From: Beroe forskalii
Taxonomy: Eukaryota > Ctenophora > Nuda > Beroida > Beroidae
Assembly (NCBI GenBank): GCA_011033025.1
Contig: WFMF01000340.1
Coordinates: 62,001 to 126,000 of the forward strand
DNA length: 64,000 bases
Direction of reading: 5' to 3'
Both the position numbers and the translations under genes were made by a program. Positions 55,431-64,000 of this stretch are shown one piece after another (position 1 is the stretch's first letter; each line of letters starts with the position of its first letter). A model generated the notes under the pieces. The model saw only the letters and a program-made list of their open reading frames with translations, was not told the origin of the DNA and did not search any database.

Positions 55431-56439
55431 TGTTCAGACAGTACCTATAGAAAGCTGATTTTTGTTTTTTCAGGTATAGCTGATAACCCGAGTTCTTTGA
55501 CAATTGACCATTTTTATTTTTTCAGATAACAGCTGCTGCGGTCCAAGACGTCGTGCCAGTGTCCAACAGTCGGCTCCAATTTCCTAGTTGCGGGAATGCG
55601 GGCTATGACCGAGACAACTGTGGCACTGGATTGGAACAAGTTCTCCCCTTTCTGCTTTTCTACTTTTCTGTCATCAGCCCGTCATGTTACAACGATGACG
55701 GATGGCAAACAAGACACCGATCACTGTAGCCCCTCATCCTTCTACATCGGGTACATCGACTGCCAGGTCTTGGTCAGTACAGTGAGTCGAGTACACAGTG
55801 GCCTTAAATATTCTCGTGAGAAGAGGTAATATCGTGACGGGCTTGACTCAGCATTTCGGGAACAATTTATGTCCAAAATTCGTTCAAAGTTTCCCTGTAA
55901 TTTTACTTACGGTGCTTAAGCCATTTTGTTAGTGTTAAGGTTTTTGTGCCATTTCAATCGTGGCGCCGAAATTTCATAGTTTCATGATGATGAAACTCTT
56001 TGAGAAGGTGTCCGCTGTACAAAACGTTATATAACACGGTTCGAAGAGTCATCAATGACATAGCAACAATTTTTCACTTCATTTCTAAACGCCTGAGTTC
56101 ATGAATTTTTTGTGAATTCCGTTGTATATGTTGCTGTTGTATATGTGCCGGTACCACAGTTTTGAGTTTCATGACGGAGGGCGCCGGGTAATTAAGTTGA
56201 TGCAATGGTACAGTGGTGGACAGAAAAAAATATGCATTTTCAGCATTTTCAGACTGCTTTCATGAATAGAAACAAAAGTTTTCATGTGAATAGATTCTCT
56301 GGGTTTATTGATTGACAGATTGCATTTGTTGTACTTGTATATGTTGCAATTTCATTGTTTCAATTACTGTAAAATGTGTCACAATTTTGTCCCATTTTGG
56401 AATCTTTGTACTTTTCTCACGGCGCGAAAGATACTGCGC
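55431..56439. other. Intergenic, no supported gene
   Basis: An acceptor-like TTTTTTCAG at about 55527 is followed by an open stretch ending at about 55738 that I could not assign to any protein. I do not call it an exon. The rest is AT-rich. Confidence 0.35.
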
Positions 56440-56950
56440 TGTGTGAATGGTACTGTATAATAGTCTGTAAGCGCGCAGGAAAAATGCGCGCCGCGGGAAA
56501 ACGAGTTTCCCCCGTCTATTGATAGCCATCCAGTCAGAAGAAATAGACGGGGCAACGTCCGTCGAACAATCCAACTTAACATAATCCAGGTGCCCCGACC
56601 TCCCGAGGCGCAGCGCACCGCGCCGCACGCCCGGATAATGATGCCTTCCCCTATACTAACCAGAGGCATCGCGCCGCGCGCTCCATGCGCGAAACCAGGG
56701 CCCTGGTTAGGGCAAAATGATGCCCTCATTGCTTCGGCGCGCGGCATTTTGCAAGCACTTATGTTCCTAAGCCCGCATAGGTGTGCGTACGCGCCGCGCG
56801 AGCCACACAGGGATATACGTGTTTAGCAAGCACTTTTGACGCAACAATGCACTCCGAAAAGAGCAACCACCCAGGACACACGCGCAACGCAGACAGGGAT
56901 ATACGTGTTTAGCAAGCATCTGGTTTGGTGAACCGCGCCCCAAAAGGCCG
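56440..56950. repeat. CpG-rich hairpin island 3
   Basis: It shares AGAAATAGACGGGGCAACGT (inverse of 2745-2770) with island 1. With island 2 it shares CCTAAGCCCGCATAGGTGTG and, twice (about 56811 and 56896), GGGATATACGTGTTTAGCAA. It directly precedes the full-length LINE. Open frames on both strands follow from composition. Confidence 0.7.
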
Positions 56951-57111
56951 AAACAACAGGGTAACGGTATGTGTCCCATATAATTTTGGCATTATTAATT
57001 GTTATCTAAATATTTAAATGTTAAAGCAATAATTTTTCTACAAAAAAGGATATTGAGCTTGTCAACGTAATATCAATCGTTTTGTTTTGATTGTTGTCCA
57101 TCTTCGTTGAT

Positions 57112-58182
57112 ATGCTTTCTAGCCTTCCTGCAACATGTGTGGAAGACAATGGTGAGACAACTAATGGAGAAATTTCTGGTAATGATCCTGTGTTTTCTGA
57201 TACTACACATGGATTGAGCTCAAAGCAGAAATCAGACTTGAAACGGAAATATAGCAAATCTTTTAGGAAAAGGTCTCTATCTTCTAGATCACCAAGTGCC
57301 AAGAAGATTGCAAGAGACAAATGTCCTTGCCTTGAGGTTGTTGATGATTGTTGTTTCATATCATGTGTGGCTTGTGAACAAATTTTCCACTCTAGCTGTG
57401 TGGGTCTGACTGGCATAAAGCAAAACAGTATTGATGATATGTTGTCTTGGAAATGTCACTCATGCTTCAAACCCAGCTTTGAAATCAGCCAGGGGAAAAT
57501 TTCAGATGATGAAGTTAGAGCTATAATTCAGGATGAAGTTGAATATGCTTGTGGAACAATTGTTAAGGATTTAGTGGTGAAAGCTACTCAAGATGCTGTT
57601 GGTAAGGCTACAAAGGGGCTCATAGAGGAAGTTGCAAAGAAGACAAATGAGTCTGTTAAGACATTCGCTGAAGTGACTATGGGAAAGTCAAAAGAAAATC
57701 AAAAGCTGATGATCCAAGAGGTCAAAGAAGCAACATCTTCCACAGTGGTTATTGAGGAGGTGTGCAGAAAGATTGACAGTGATCAAGCTGAGAGAGAAAA
57801 AAGAAAATGTAATGTTATAATCAATAGAGTTCCTGAATCAAATGGTTCAGGCAAAGAAAAGCGTGATCATGATGTTAAATATTTGTGTGAAAACTTAGAC
57901 ATGAATATCAAAGAAATCAAAGCTTGCTTCAGAGTTGGGGCATCAAGGACAAATGCTGAAGGAATTGTCACTCCTAGGCCATTGGTGGTTGTTATGAAAG
58001 ATGAGGAAACAGCAAAATACTGGCATGACAATGGAAGAGGATACCGTGTCAGAGGAACTGACTTCTGGGTTAACCCTGACTTATGTCGATCTGACAGGAA
58101 TGCTAATTTTTTAGTTCGACAGGAACGGAGAAATCGTTTGAAGAAACTTTCAGGGCCTCCAAATCAATTGAGCCAGCAATAA
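57112..58182 (+). CDS. LINE ORF1 protein with PHD-type zinc finger
   Basis: About 356 aa from the first ATG. The frame is open a little further upstream, but without an ATG. A cysteine/histidine cluster near residues 70-118 (CPCLEVVDDCC, CVACEQIFHSSC, WKCHSC) has PHD-finger spacing (C-C, C-x2-C, H-x2-C, C-x2-C). A charged helical stretch follows, probably a coiled coil. The C-terminal third (CNVIINRVPES, PRPLVVVMKDEETA, FLVRQERRNRLK) resembles the RRM-like and C-terminal domains of L1-type ORF1 RNA-binding proteins. It likely coats LINE RNA as an RNP and chaperone. PHD-bearing ORF1s are known in CR1-type elements of invertebrates. ORF2 starts 5 bp after the stop. Confidence 0.8.
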   Translation: MLSSLPATCVEDNGETTNGEISGNDPVFSDTTHGLSSKQKSDLKRKYSKSFRKRSLSSRSPSAKKIARDKCPCLEVVDDCCFISCVACEQIFHSSCVGLTGIKQNSIDDMLSWKCHSCFKPSFEISQGKISDDEVRAIIQDEVEYACGTIVKDLVVKATQDAVGKATKGLIEEVAKKTNESVKTFAEVTMGKSKENQKLMIQEVKEATSSTVVIEEVCRKIDSDQAEREKRKCNVIINRVPESNGSGKEKRDHDVKYLCENLDMNIKEIKACFRVGASRTNAEGIVTPRPLVVVMKDEETAKYWHDNGRGYRVRGTDFWVNPDLCRSDRNANFLVRQERRNRLKKLSGPPNQLSQQ

Positions 58183-58187
58183 AATCA

Positions 58188-61100
58188 ATGAATTCAGAAT
58201 GGGACAAGGTTAAATTAAATGATGTATTGAATGTGTTCTATACTAATGCTTGTTGTCTAACAAATAAGATGACAGAATTGAAACACCTGGTTGCTACAAA
58301 TAAGTATGATTTCATCTGTGTCACTGAAACACATTTCCAAGATGACTTAACCACTGCTGAATTTGAAATTCCTGGTTACATATCTTTCCGTGCAGACAGG
58401 GACTTTAAGTTAGACAGGTCAATGAACAGTAATGCTGTGAGTGATTGTGGAGGATCAGTGATTTATGTCAAACAAAATATTGAAATCATTGAGACCATCA
58501 AAGGACCTGAATCCATTGCAGTATGCTTTGAATGCAATATAGGGAAGGTTATAATAGCATGTGTTTACAGATCACCATCACTCAATAAACATCAGGATAA
58601 GCAACTACTCAAATTCATGAGAAACATTTTTCAAGATACATCAAATATTGCAAAGTTCTGTTTTGGTGATCTGAATCTCTCCTATGTTTCTTGGATCTCA
58701 GGTACAATTTTAGGCTCAAGTGAATCTGAGAATAGCAATATATGCAGACAACAACGTTATTTGGATCTCATTCATGAATTAGGACTCTCATGGCTCCTGA
58801 CAACTGAAGTCACACGCAGACGATTAAACAAGAACACTGGTGAAATAAATGAAAGTTTACTTGATCAGCTCTTATTCACAGATGATAGTCTTGTAAATGA
58901 TTTCAAACTTGGTTGTCATCTTGGAAAGAGTGATCATGTCACCATCAGTGTAGAACTCAGTCTTCCTCACTTATCATCACTTGAAGATGGAAAGGTCCAA
59001 AATGAAGAGCGGAGATGCTGGTCAAAAGTCAAAAGTGAAGAGATTTTGGACTGGTCACATGAAATAAACTGGGACTTTGATTGCAATGATATCAATAATT
59101 TATCTGTTAATGAGATGTGGGCAGTTATGTTAGATAAACTTAATCTTTTATCAAATAGGATACCTCTACAAAGTACACAGAGTAATACTGATATTAATTA
59201 TAATACCCCATGGGTGAATAGATCATTAAAAAGAGCAATAAGAACTAAAAATAAAGCATGGAGTGTCTTTGACCTAAACCCTAGTAAAATGAACTGGAAT
59301 ATTGCTTTAGAAAAGCAACAAATCTTTGAAAACTGTGAGCATGATGCAAGGCTCAAGTATGAGAAAAAGGTTACCAAAAACCTTAAATACCATTCACGGG
59401 CTTTCTTCTCATATTTGAGATCTCGCAACAAAGTGAAGGAAACTGTAACAAGCCTGGTTAAGCCAGATGGTTCTCGTACGACAAGTGATCATGCAACAGC
59501 TGAGTGTTTAGCCAATGCTTTTAGTTCAGTGTTTGTGGAAGAACCTCAGGGACCTTTGCCAGAGGCTTGTTATAGAAGGGAAGCTGTCAAAAAATGTGGT
59601 GATATATCCATAAGTTATAGTGATGTTTTTGATGAATTAAGCAAGCTTGATGTTTATAAAAGTTTTGGACCAGATAAAGTACATCCAAAGCTTTTGAAAG
59701 CACTAGCTGATAATGAGAACTTTGTAAAAGTGATAACTTTATTGTTTAATAAATGTGCTCAGGAAGCTTCTATCCCAGATATGTGGAAAGAAGCACATGT
59801 TACAGCTCTGCATAAGAAGGACTCTAGAAATGACCCTTATAACTACAGGCCTGTTTCTCTTACTTGTATACTATGTAAAGTTTATGAAAAATTTGTTAGA
59901 CAGCATATTCTAGAGTTTGTTGAGGGAAACATTATTGCTGACCAACATGGATTTGTTCCCCGTAAATCCTGTTTGTCAAATTTGTTAGACACAGTAGACA
60001 GCATAACAAGTATTCTTGAAGATGGTTCACCTGTTGATGTTTTTTATTTGGACTTTATGAAAGCATTTGATACTGTGCCTCATTATAGACTTCTTGTAAA
60101 GTTGGAGAATTTTGGTATTTGTGGTAAAACATTAGCCATAATTCAGGATTTCTTGTCAAATAGAAAAATGAGAACTGTCGTTAGAGGTGTAAAATCTGAT
60201 TCCAAGGATGTTAAATCAGGTGTTCCTCAAGGATCTGTCTTAGGACCACTGTTATTTGTTCTTTATATTAACGATTTGCCAAGTGGGATTAAAAATGTTT
60301 CTAAAATCTTTGCTGATGACCTCAAGATTATTGTTAATGCAGCAAATTACCATGATAATACTATTGACTTAAGATCACTTGAAATTTGGGAGGAAACTTG
60401 GCTGTTAAAATTCAATTTAGATAAATGCAAGGTTATGCATATAGATATGAATGATAATCCAAGGAATGAATACTTTTTAAATGGTAGAGTTCTTAATGAG
60501 TCCTGTTCAGAGACAGACTTAGGTGTAATTATGAATGATACATTGAAATGGGACCTGAATATTAATAAATGTATCAAAGATGCTAATAGAACAATAGCAT
60601 GGATAAGTAGAAATGTTATCTCTAAAAGTATTGATGTTATGTTAAGTATCTACAAAGCTCTTGTTAGGCCAAAGCTTGAGTACTGTGTTCAGCTTTGGTG
60701 TCCTGCTGCTCGCCATGGGAATTGGGCTACCATCTTGGAGCTGGAAGGGGTCCAGCGTCGTTTCACCAGGTTAATCAATGGCATAGGCACTCTTCCTTAC
60801 AGTGAGCGGTTAGACAGGCTACAACTTACTACACTAGCTGAAAGAAGAATTAGGGGTGATCTAATAGAAACATTTAAGATTTTGAATGATAAAGTTGACT
60901 ATGGCCAACATTTGTTTAAAATGGGTAGAAGTAGAAGAAATCTTTTAGCACATAGAAAACTTTGTAATTCATTGCCAAAGGAAGTTGCTAAGGTTAATGA
61001 TAGCTTTATTTCAGAAAGAGTTAGACCTTACTGGAATGATTTACCTAAATATGTAAGGGAAGCATCAAGTGTTGACATGTTTAAAGGGTCTCTAGAACAC

Positions 61101-61271
61101 TATAAAACTAATGCTAAATTGTTTAACCCTGGTAATTTTTGGTATGTTTCATCAGTTGTACTTGAGAAGATTGAAGGTTGCAACTATTTAGAAAATAAGT
61201 TAAAGTTCAATGATTTTTTGAGAGATAACCCTTTCATAGCCAAGAAGAAAGGAATCAACATCTATTCTTAA
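58188..61271 (+). CDS. LINE ORF2: AP endonuclease plus reverse transcriptase
   Basis: 1027 aa. The N-terminal apurinic-type endonuclease shows TETHF with catalytic Glu47, CFGDLNLSYVSW and the closing GKSDHVTISV near residue 250. The reverse transcriptase follows at about 470-760: HKKDSRNDPYNYRPVSLT, FYLDFMKAFDTVPHYRLL, SGVPQGSVLGPLLFVLYIND and the catalytic FADDLK (residues 708-713). The C-terminal block has YIKALV-like SIYKALVRPKLEYCVQLWCP and RRFTRLINGI. The protein nicks target DNA and copies the LINE RNA in place. FADD and domain order fit the CR1/Jockey superfamily. Length is full for that group. No internal stops or missing catalytic residues are seen. Translation is probably by reinitiation or a short hop from ORF1. 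Confidence 0.92.
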   Translation: MNSEWDKVKLNDVLNVFYTNACCLTNKMTELKHLVATNKYDFICVTETHFQDDLTTAEFEIPGYISFRADRDFKLDRSMNSNAVSDCGGSVIYVKQNIEIIETIKGPESIAVCFECNIGKVIIACVYRSPSLNKHQDKQLLKFMRNIFQDTSNIAKFCFGDLNLSYVSWISGTILGSSESENSNICRQQRYLDLIHELGLSWLLTTEVTRRRLNKNTGEINESLLDQLLFTDDSLVNDFKLGCHLGKSDHVTISVELSLPHLSSLEDGKVQNEERRCWSKVKSEEILDWSHEINWDFDCNDINNLSVNEMWAVMLDKLNLLSNRIPLQSTQSNTDINYNTPWVNRSLKRAIRTKNKAWSVFDLNPSKMNWNIALEKQQIFENCEHDARLKYEKKVTKNLKYHSRAFFSYLRSRNKVKETVTSLVKPDGSRTTSDHATAECLANAFSSVFVEEPQGPLPEACYRREAVKKCGDISISYSDVFDELSKLDVYKSFGPDKVHPKLLKALADNENFVKVITLLFNKCAQEASIPDMWKEAHVTALHKKDSRNDPYNYRPVSLTCILCKVYEKFVRQHILEFVEGNIIADQHGFVPRKSCLSNLLDTVDSITSILEDGSPVDVFYLDFMKAFDTVPHYRLLVKLENFGICGKTLAIIQDFLSNRKMRTVVRGVKSDSKDVKSGVPQGSVLGPLLFVLYINDLPSGIKNVSKIFADDLKIIVNAANYHDNTIDLRSLEIWEETWLLKFNLDKCKVMHIDMNDNPRNEYFLNGRVLNESCSETDLGVIMNDTLKWDLNINKCIKDANRTIAWISRNVISKSIDVMLSIYKALVRPKLEYCVQLWCPAARHGNWATILELEGVQRRFTRLINGIGTLPYSERLDRLQLTTLAERRIRGDLIETFKILNDKVDYGQHLFKMGRSRRNLLAHRKLCNSLPKEVAKVNDSFISERVRPYWNDLPKYVREASSVDMFKGSLEHYKTNAKLFNPGNFWYVSSVVLEKIEGCNYLENKLKFNDFLRDNPFIAKKKGINIYS

Positions 61272-61734
61272 TTCCAATACGTTTTTATATTTAAACTTTG
61301 TTATTTTTGCTGTTGAATTGGTGCCAGTATGTTGGTATTTTTAATCAGATAATTCTTACATTTTATTTTTCATGTCGGTTTCATAAATCTAACTTATTAA
61401 CAAGTAAACCACATTATCACAGTAACTTATTTATCACAGTTGATCATTTATCACCTTATTTTATTTATTAAATATTTATGAATGATTTTTCAATTATGTT
61501 TAATGGGCACCTGAGTTAAATGGTGCGTAAGAAAGTTACCATTGTTATTTATATATTGCTTATGTTAATTGTGATGGTTGAATACCATTACCCTTTCATT
61601 ATATTATTATTTTTTTTAGTAATTTAGGCGTGTTCAATGAAATGCTAAATAAAATTTTCTTTTTATTCTGAATTTTTTGTTTTATTCTGAATAAAACTGA
61701 GTTTTAGTTTAAAGAAACAATTTATTCATTGTTT

Positions 61735-62215
61735 TGTTTTCTCAAAGCTGGACTACTGTAATGCACTCCTGTTTGGACTGTCGAATTGTATTATATCTAG
61801 GCTTCGAAAGTGCAAAATGCTTCAGTAAGATTCTTGTATGGCAAGAAAATTGGGAAATGGGAACATGTTACCATTTTAAAAAGCCCATTTCCTTCCAGTG
61901 ATATTTCATATTGAATACAAGATAGCCATGCTTGCTAAATCAAGTATGCAACCAAATGTCTCAAAAATTTACTGTGTATTAAAGGTAAACCTCAGAGTTT
62001 ATCATTAAGGACTGAAAGTGACTATTTCCTGCTGGATGTTCCGAAGGTTCCACAACTCAATAGGACTGAAAGAGCTTTTAGTTTTGCTGCTCCCATTGTG
62101 TGGAATAGATGCCATATAGTCTCAGAACATGTGAAAATGTAGATGTCTTTAAGAAAAGCTTAAGACACATTATTTTGATATTGCCTTTGGATCCGTTTGA
62201 ATATGATTAAGAAGT
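61735..62215 (+). mobile_element. Decayed L2-like LINE 3' part
   Basis: Translated pieces follow the L2/CR1 C-terminal order with several frame breaks and stops: KLDYCNALLFGLSNC, FLPVIFHIEYKIAMLAK, a LRVYH-like block (degenerate L-R-S-S), VPQLNRTERAFSFAAPIVWN-like residues and FKKSLRHIIL-like residues. It is comparable to the better preserved element at 32455-33715, but much older. Confidence 0.7.
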
Positions 62216-62934
62216 AATTGACTAAAACATTTAAGAGTTGCTTTAGATGACTGGATTCTGTTTAAACACCCTGCGCACGTGGGGTGGACACCTTTGCTAG
62301 TACTTTGTGCGCAGGTAGCGACGAGTCGCCAATTAGAACAACGTTCCTGTTCGAAAAACGACAAAAGGGTCAGAAATTTCTCTTAAAACTTGCATGAATC
62401 AATAGAGGAAAGTCTCAGCTATCCAGAGATATAAGGATCATCTGGAACTCCAATCACAACGTTCGCAATGTCTCATTGTACAAATGTTGAAAACGTCGGG
62501 TTCCATTGCTGATTGATTGACAGGCTTGTGAGGCCTAATTCAAAAAAGATGGACTTGGTTTTGTCCTACCATCGAATATATCATTGTCTTATCAGTTACT
62601 TTGTGCTACATTGTCATTGTTCATTCCACAATGTATGCAAAAAGGAATTTTCAGTGCAATCTGTCTTGGAAATGGAACATGAAAAGGAGATTTCCCTTCG
62701 AAGGATTGTTAAAATTACTAAGCTTGGAGACCTGGGGAGGGGAAAAATTTCTTCAAGAATCAAGACATCAATCTGCAAGACTTCTCTCCAAATCTGCACT
62801 TGAACATCAATGCGATTTAAAAGTTTCTATTATATCACCACAAATATTTCGCTCCCCTAAACTAGTTAGTTTCATGATTTCCAGCCATTTGGTGGAGAGT
62901 CACATGACAATGCCATTGTAAAACAATGCTGAAT
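62216..62934. other. Intergenic, (AAT)n at the end
   Basis: Two overlapping open frames at 62513-62921 have no recognisable domain. An AAT trinucleotide run at about 62932-62955 marks the 3' tail of the following LINE copy. Confidence 0.4.
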
Positions 62935-64000
62935 AATAATAATAATAATAATAAAAGGGTAATGGTATTTAACCATCACAATTAACATAAACAATATATA
63001 AATAACAATGGTAACTTTCTTACGCACCATTTAACTCAGGTGCCCATTAAACATAATTTAAAAATCATTCATAAATATCTAATAAATAAAATAAGGTGAT
63101 AAATGATCAACTGTGATAAATAAGTTACTGTGATAATGTGGTTTACTTGTTAATAGTTTAATAAGTTAGATTTATGAAACCGACATGAAAAATAAAATGT
63201 AAGAATTATCTGATTAAAAATACCAACATACTGGCACCAATTCAACAGCAAAAACAACAAAGTTTAAATATAAAAACGTATTGGAATTAAGAATAAATGT
63301 TGATTCCTTTCTTCTTGGCTATGAAAGGGTTATCTCTCAAAAAATCATTGAACTTTAACTTATTTTCTGAATAGTTGCAACCTTCAATCTTCTCAAGTAC
63401 AACTGATGATACATACCAAAAATTACCAGGGTTAAACAATTTAGCATTATTTTTATAGTGTTCTAGAGACCCTTTAAACATGTCAACATTTGATGCTTCC
63501 CTTACATATTTAGGTAAATCATTCCAGTAAGGTCTAACTCTTTCTGAAATAAAGCTATCATTAACCTTAGCAACTTCCTTCGACAATGAATTACAAAGTT
63601 TTTTATGTGTTAAAAGATTTCTTCTACTTCTACCCATTTTAAACAAATGTTGGCCATAGTCAACTTTTTATCATTCAAAATCTTAAATGTTTCTATTAGA
63701 TCACCCCTAATTCTTCTTTCAGCTAGTGGTAAGTTGTAGCCTGTCTAACCGCTCACTGTAAGGAAGAGTGCCTATGCCATTGATTAACCTGGTGAAACGA
63801 CGCTGGACCCCTTCCAGCTCCAAGATGGTAGCCCAATTCCCATGGCGAGCAGCAGGACACCAAAGCTGAACACAGTACTCAAGCTTTGGCCTAACAAGAG
63901 CTTTGTAGATACTTAACATAACATCAATACTTTTTAGAGATAACATTTCTACTTATCCATGCTATTGTTCTATTAGCATCTTTGATACATTTATTAATAT
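62935..64000 (-). mobile_element. CR1/Jockey-group LINE, copy 3, cut by window edge
   Basis: The minus strand matches the full LINE's ORF2 C-terminus and 3' UTR. The tail is (ATT)n. The C-terminal frame 63646-63287 is open (FKMGRSRRNLLTHKKLC to GINIYS). Upstream of it there are small frame breaks near 63665-63730 and 63935, so ORF2 here is not intact. The element continues past the window end. Confidence 0.88.

Larger units (their letters stand above)
56970..61620 (+). mobile_element. Apparently intact CR1/Jockey-group LINE with two ORFs
   Basis: Order: 5' UTR, ORF1 (57112-58182), a 5-bp spacer, ORF2 (58188-61271), then a ~345-bp 3' UTR ending ATTACCCTTTCATTATATTATTATT-like at about 61595-61617. 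The other copies in this window (21737-23909 and 62935-64000) match it closely over shared parts. The 5' edge is uncertain; it is set just after the CpG island. Both ORFs are open from end to end, so the copy could be recently active. Confidence 0.88.

Noticed and set aside
55527-55738. Possible exon after TTTTTTCAG with a Cys-containing open stretch
   Set aside because: No family recognised, no partner exons, and neighbouring frames are equally open.
62513-62921. Two overlapping ~100-codon frames
   Set aside because: No domain, no splice partners, and they lie between LINE remnants.

Overview
This is eukaryotic nuclear DNA from an animal. It has spliced genes with GT-AG introns, no operons, AT-rich intergenic DNA, LINE retrotransposons, terminal-inverted-repeat (TIR) elements, MITEs and satellites. 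Two host genes can be read exon by exon. One is an EIF4ENIF1 (4E-T) orthologue on the minus strand (coding 18047 to 5740, 18 exons, about 947 aa). The other is an ERCC6L/PICH-like SNF2 translocase on the plus strand (36989 to 42780, 7 coding exons, about 1092 aa). Both families are animal proteins. Repeat content and divergence suggest an invertebrate, but I cannot name the phylum.

Layout. 1-1500 holds three stacked inverted-repeat (foldback) structures. 2590-3010 is a CpG-rich hairpin island. 4366-18047 is EIF4ENIF1; its introns hold a minisatellite that multiplies a 3' splice site, a hAT-like element and a hairpin MITE. 18090-21730 is a minisatellite and inverted-repeat zone with a Harbinger/ISL2EU-like MITE inserted in a long palindrome. 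21737-27020 is LINE pieces around a second CpG hairpin island. 27537-30780 is a pair of small palindromes flanking a 21-bp minisatellite. 32319-36852 is a nested transposon (40-bp TIRs) that contains a LINE and a second TIR element and ends 137 bp before the ERCC6L start codon. 43300-48055 is a satellite with a five-unit higher-order repeat, split by a 1.6-kb insertion. 48056-49430 looks like poor-quality sequence. 49430-52850 is a 60-bp G-rich minisatellite. 54130-55430 is a decayed LINE. 56440-56950 is a third CpG island. 56970-61620 is an apparently intact two-ORF CR1/Jockey-group LINE. 61735-64000 has an L2-like remnant and a third copy of the intact LINE family, cut by the window edge.

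The two genes have no evident joint function: one acts in mRNA repression and P-bodies, the other at centromeric ultrafine DNA bridges in mitosis. The most unusual signals are structural: (i) the minisatellite in the last-but-one EIF4ENIF1 intron, which carries about 35 copies of that intron's acceptor sequence; (ii) the ABAAB satellite; (iii) three CpG-rich mosaics sharing words such as GGGATATACGTGTTTAGCAA; (iv) two palindromic elements whose cores are inverted relative to their ends. No retrovirus-like, Polinton-like or toxin gene was recognised.
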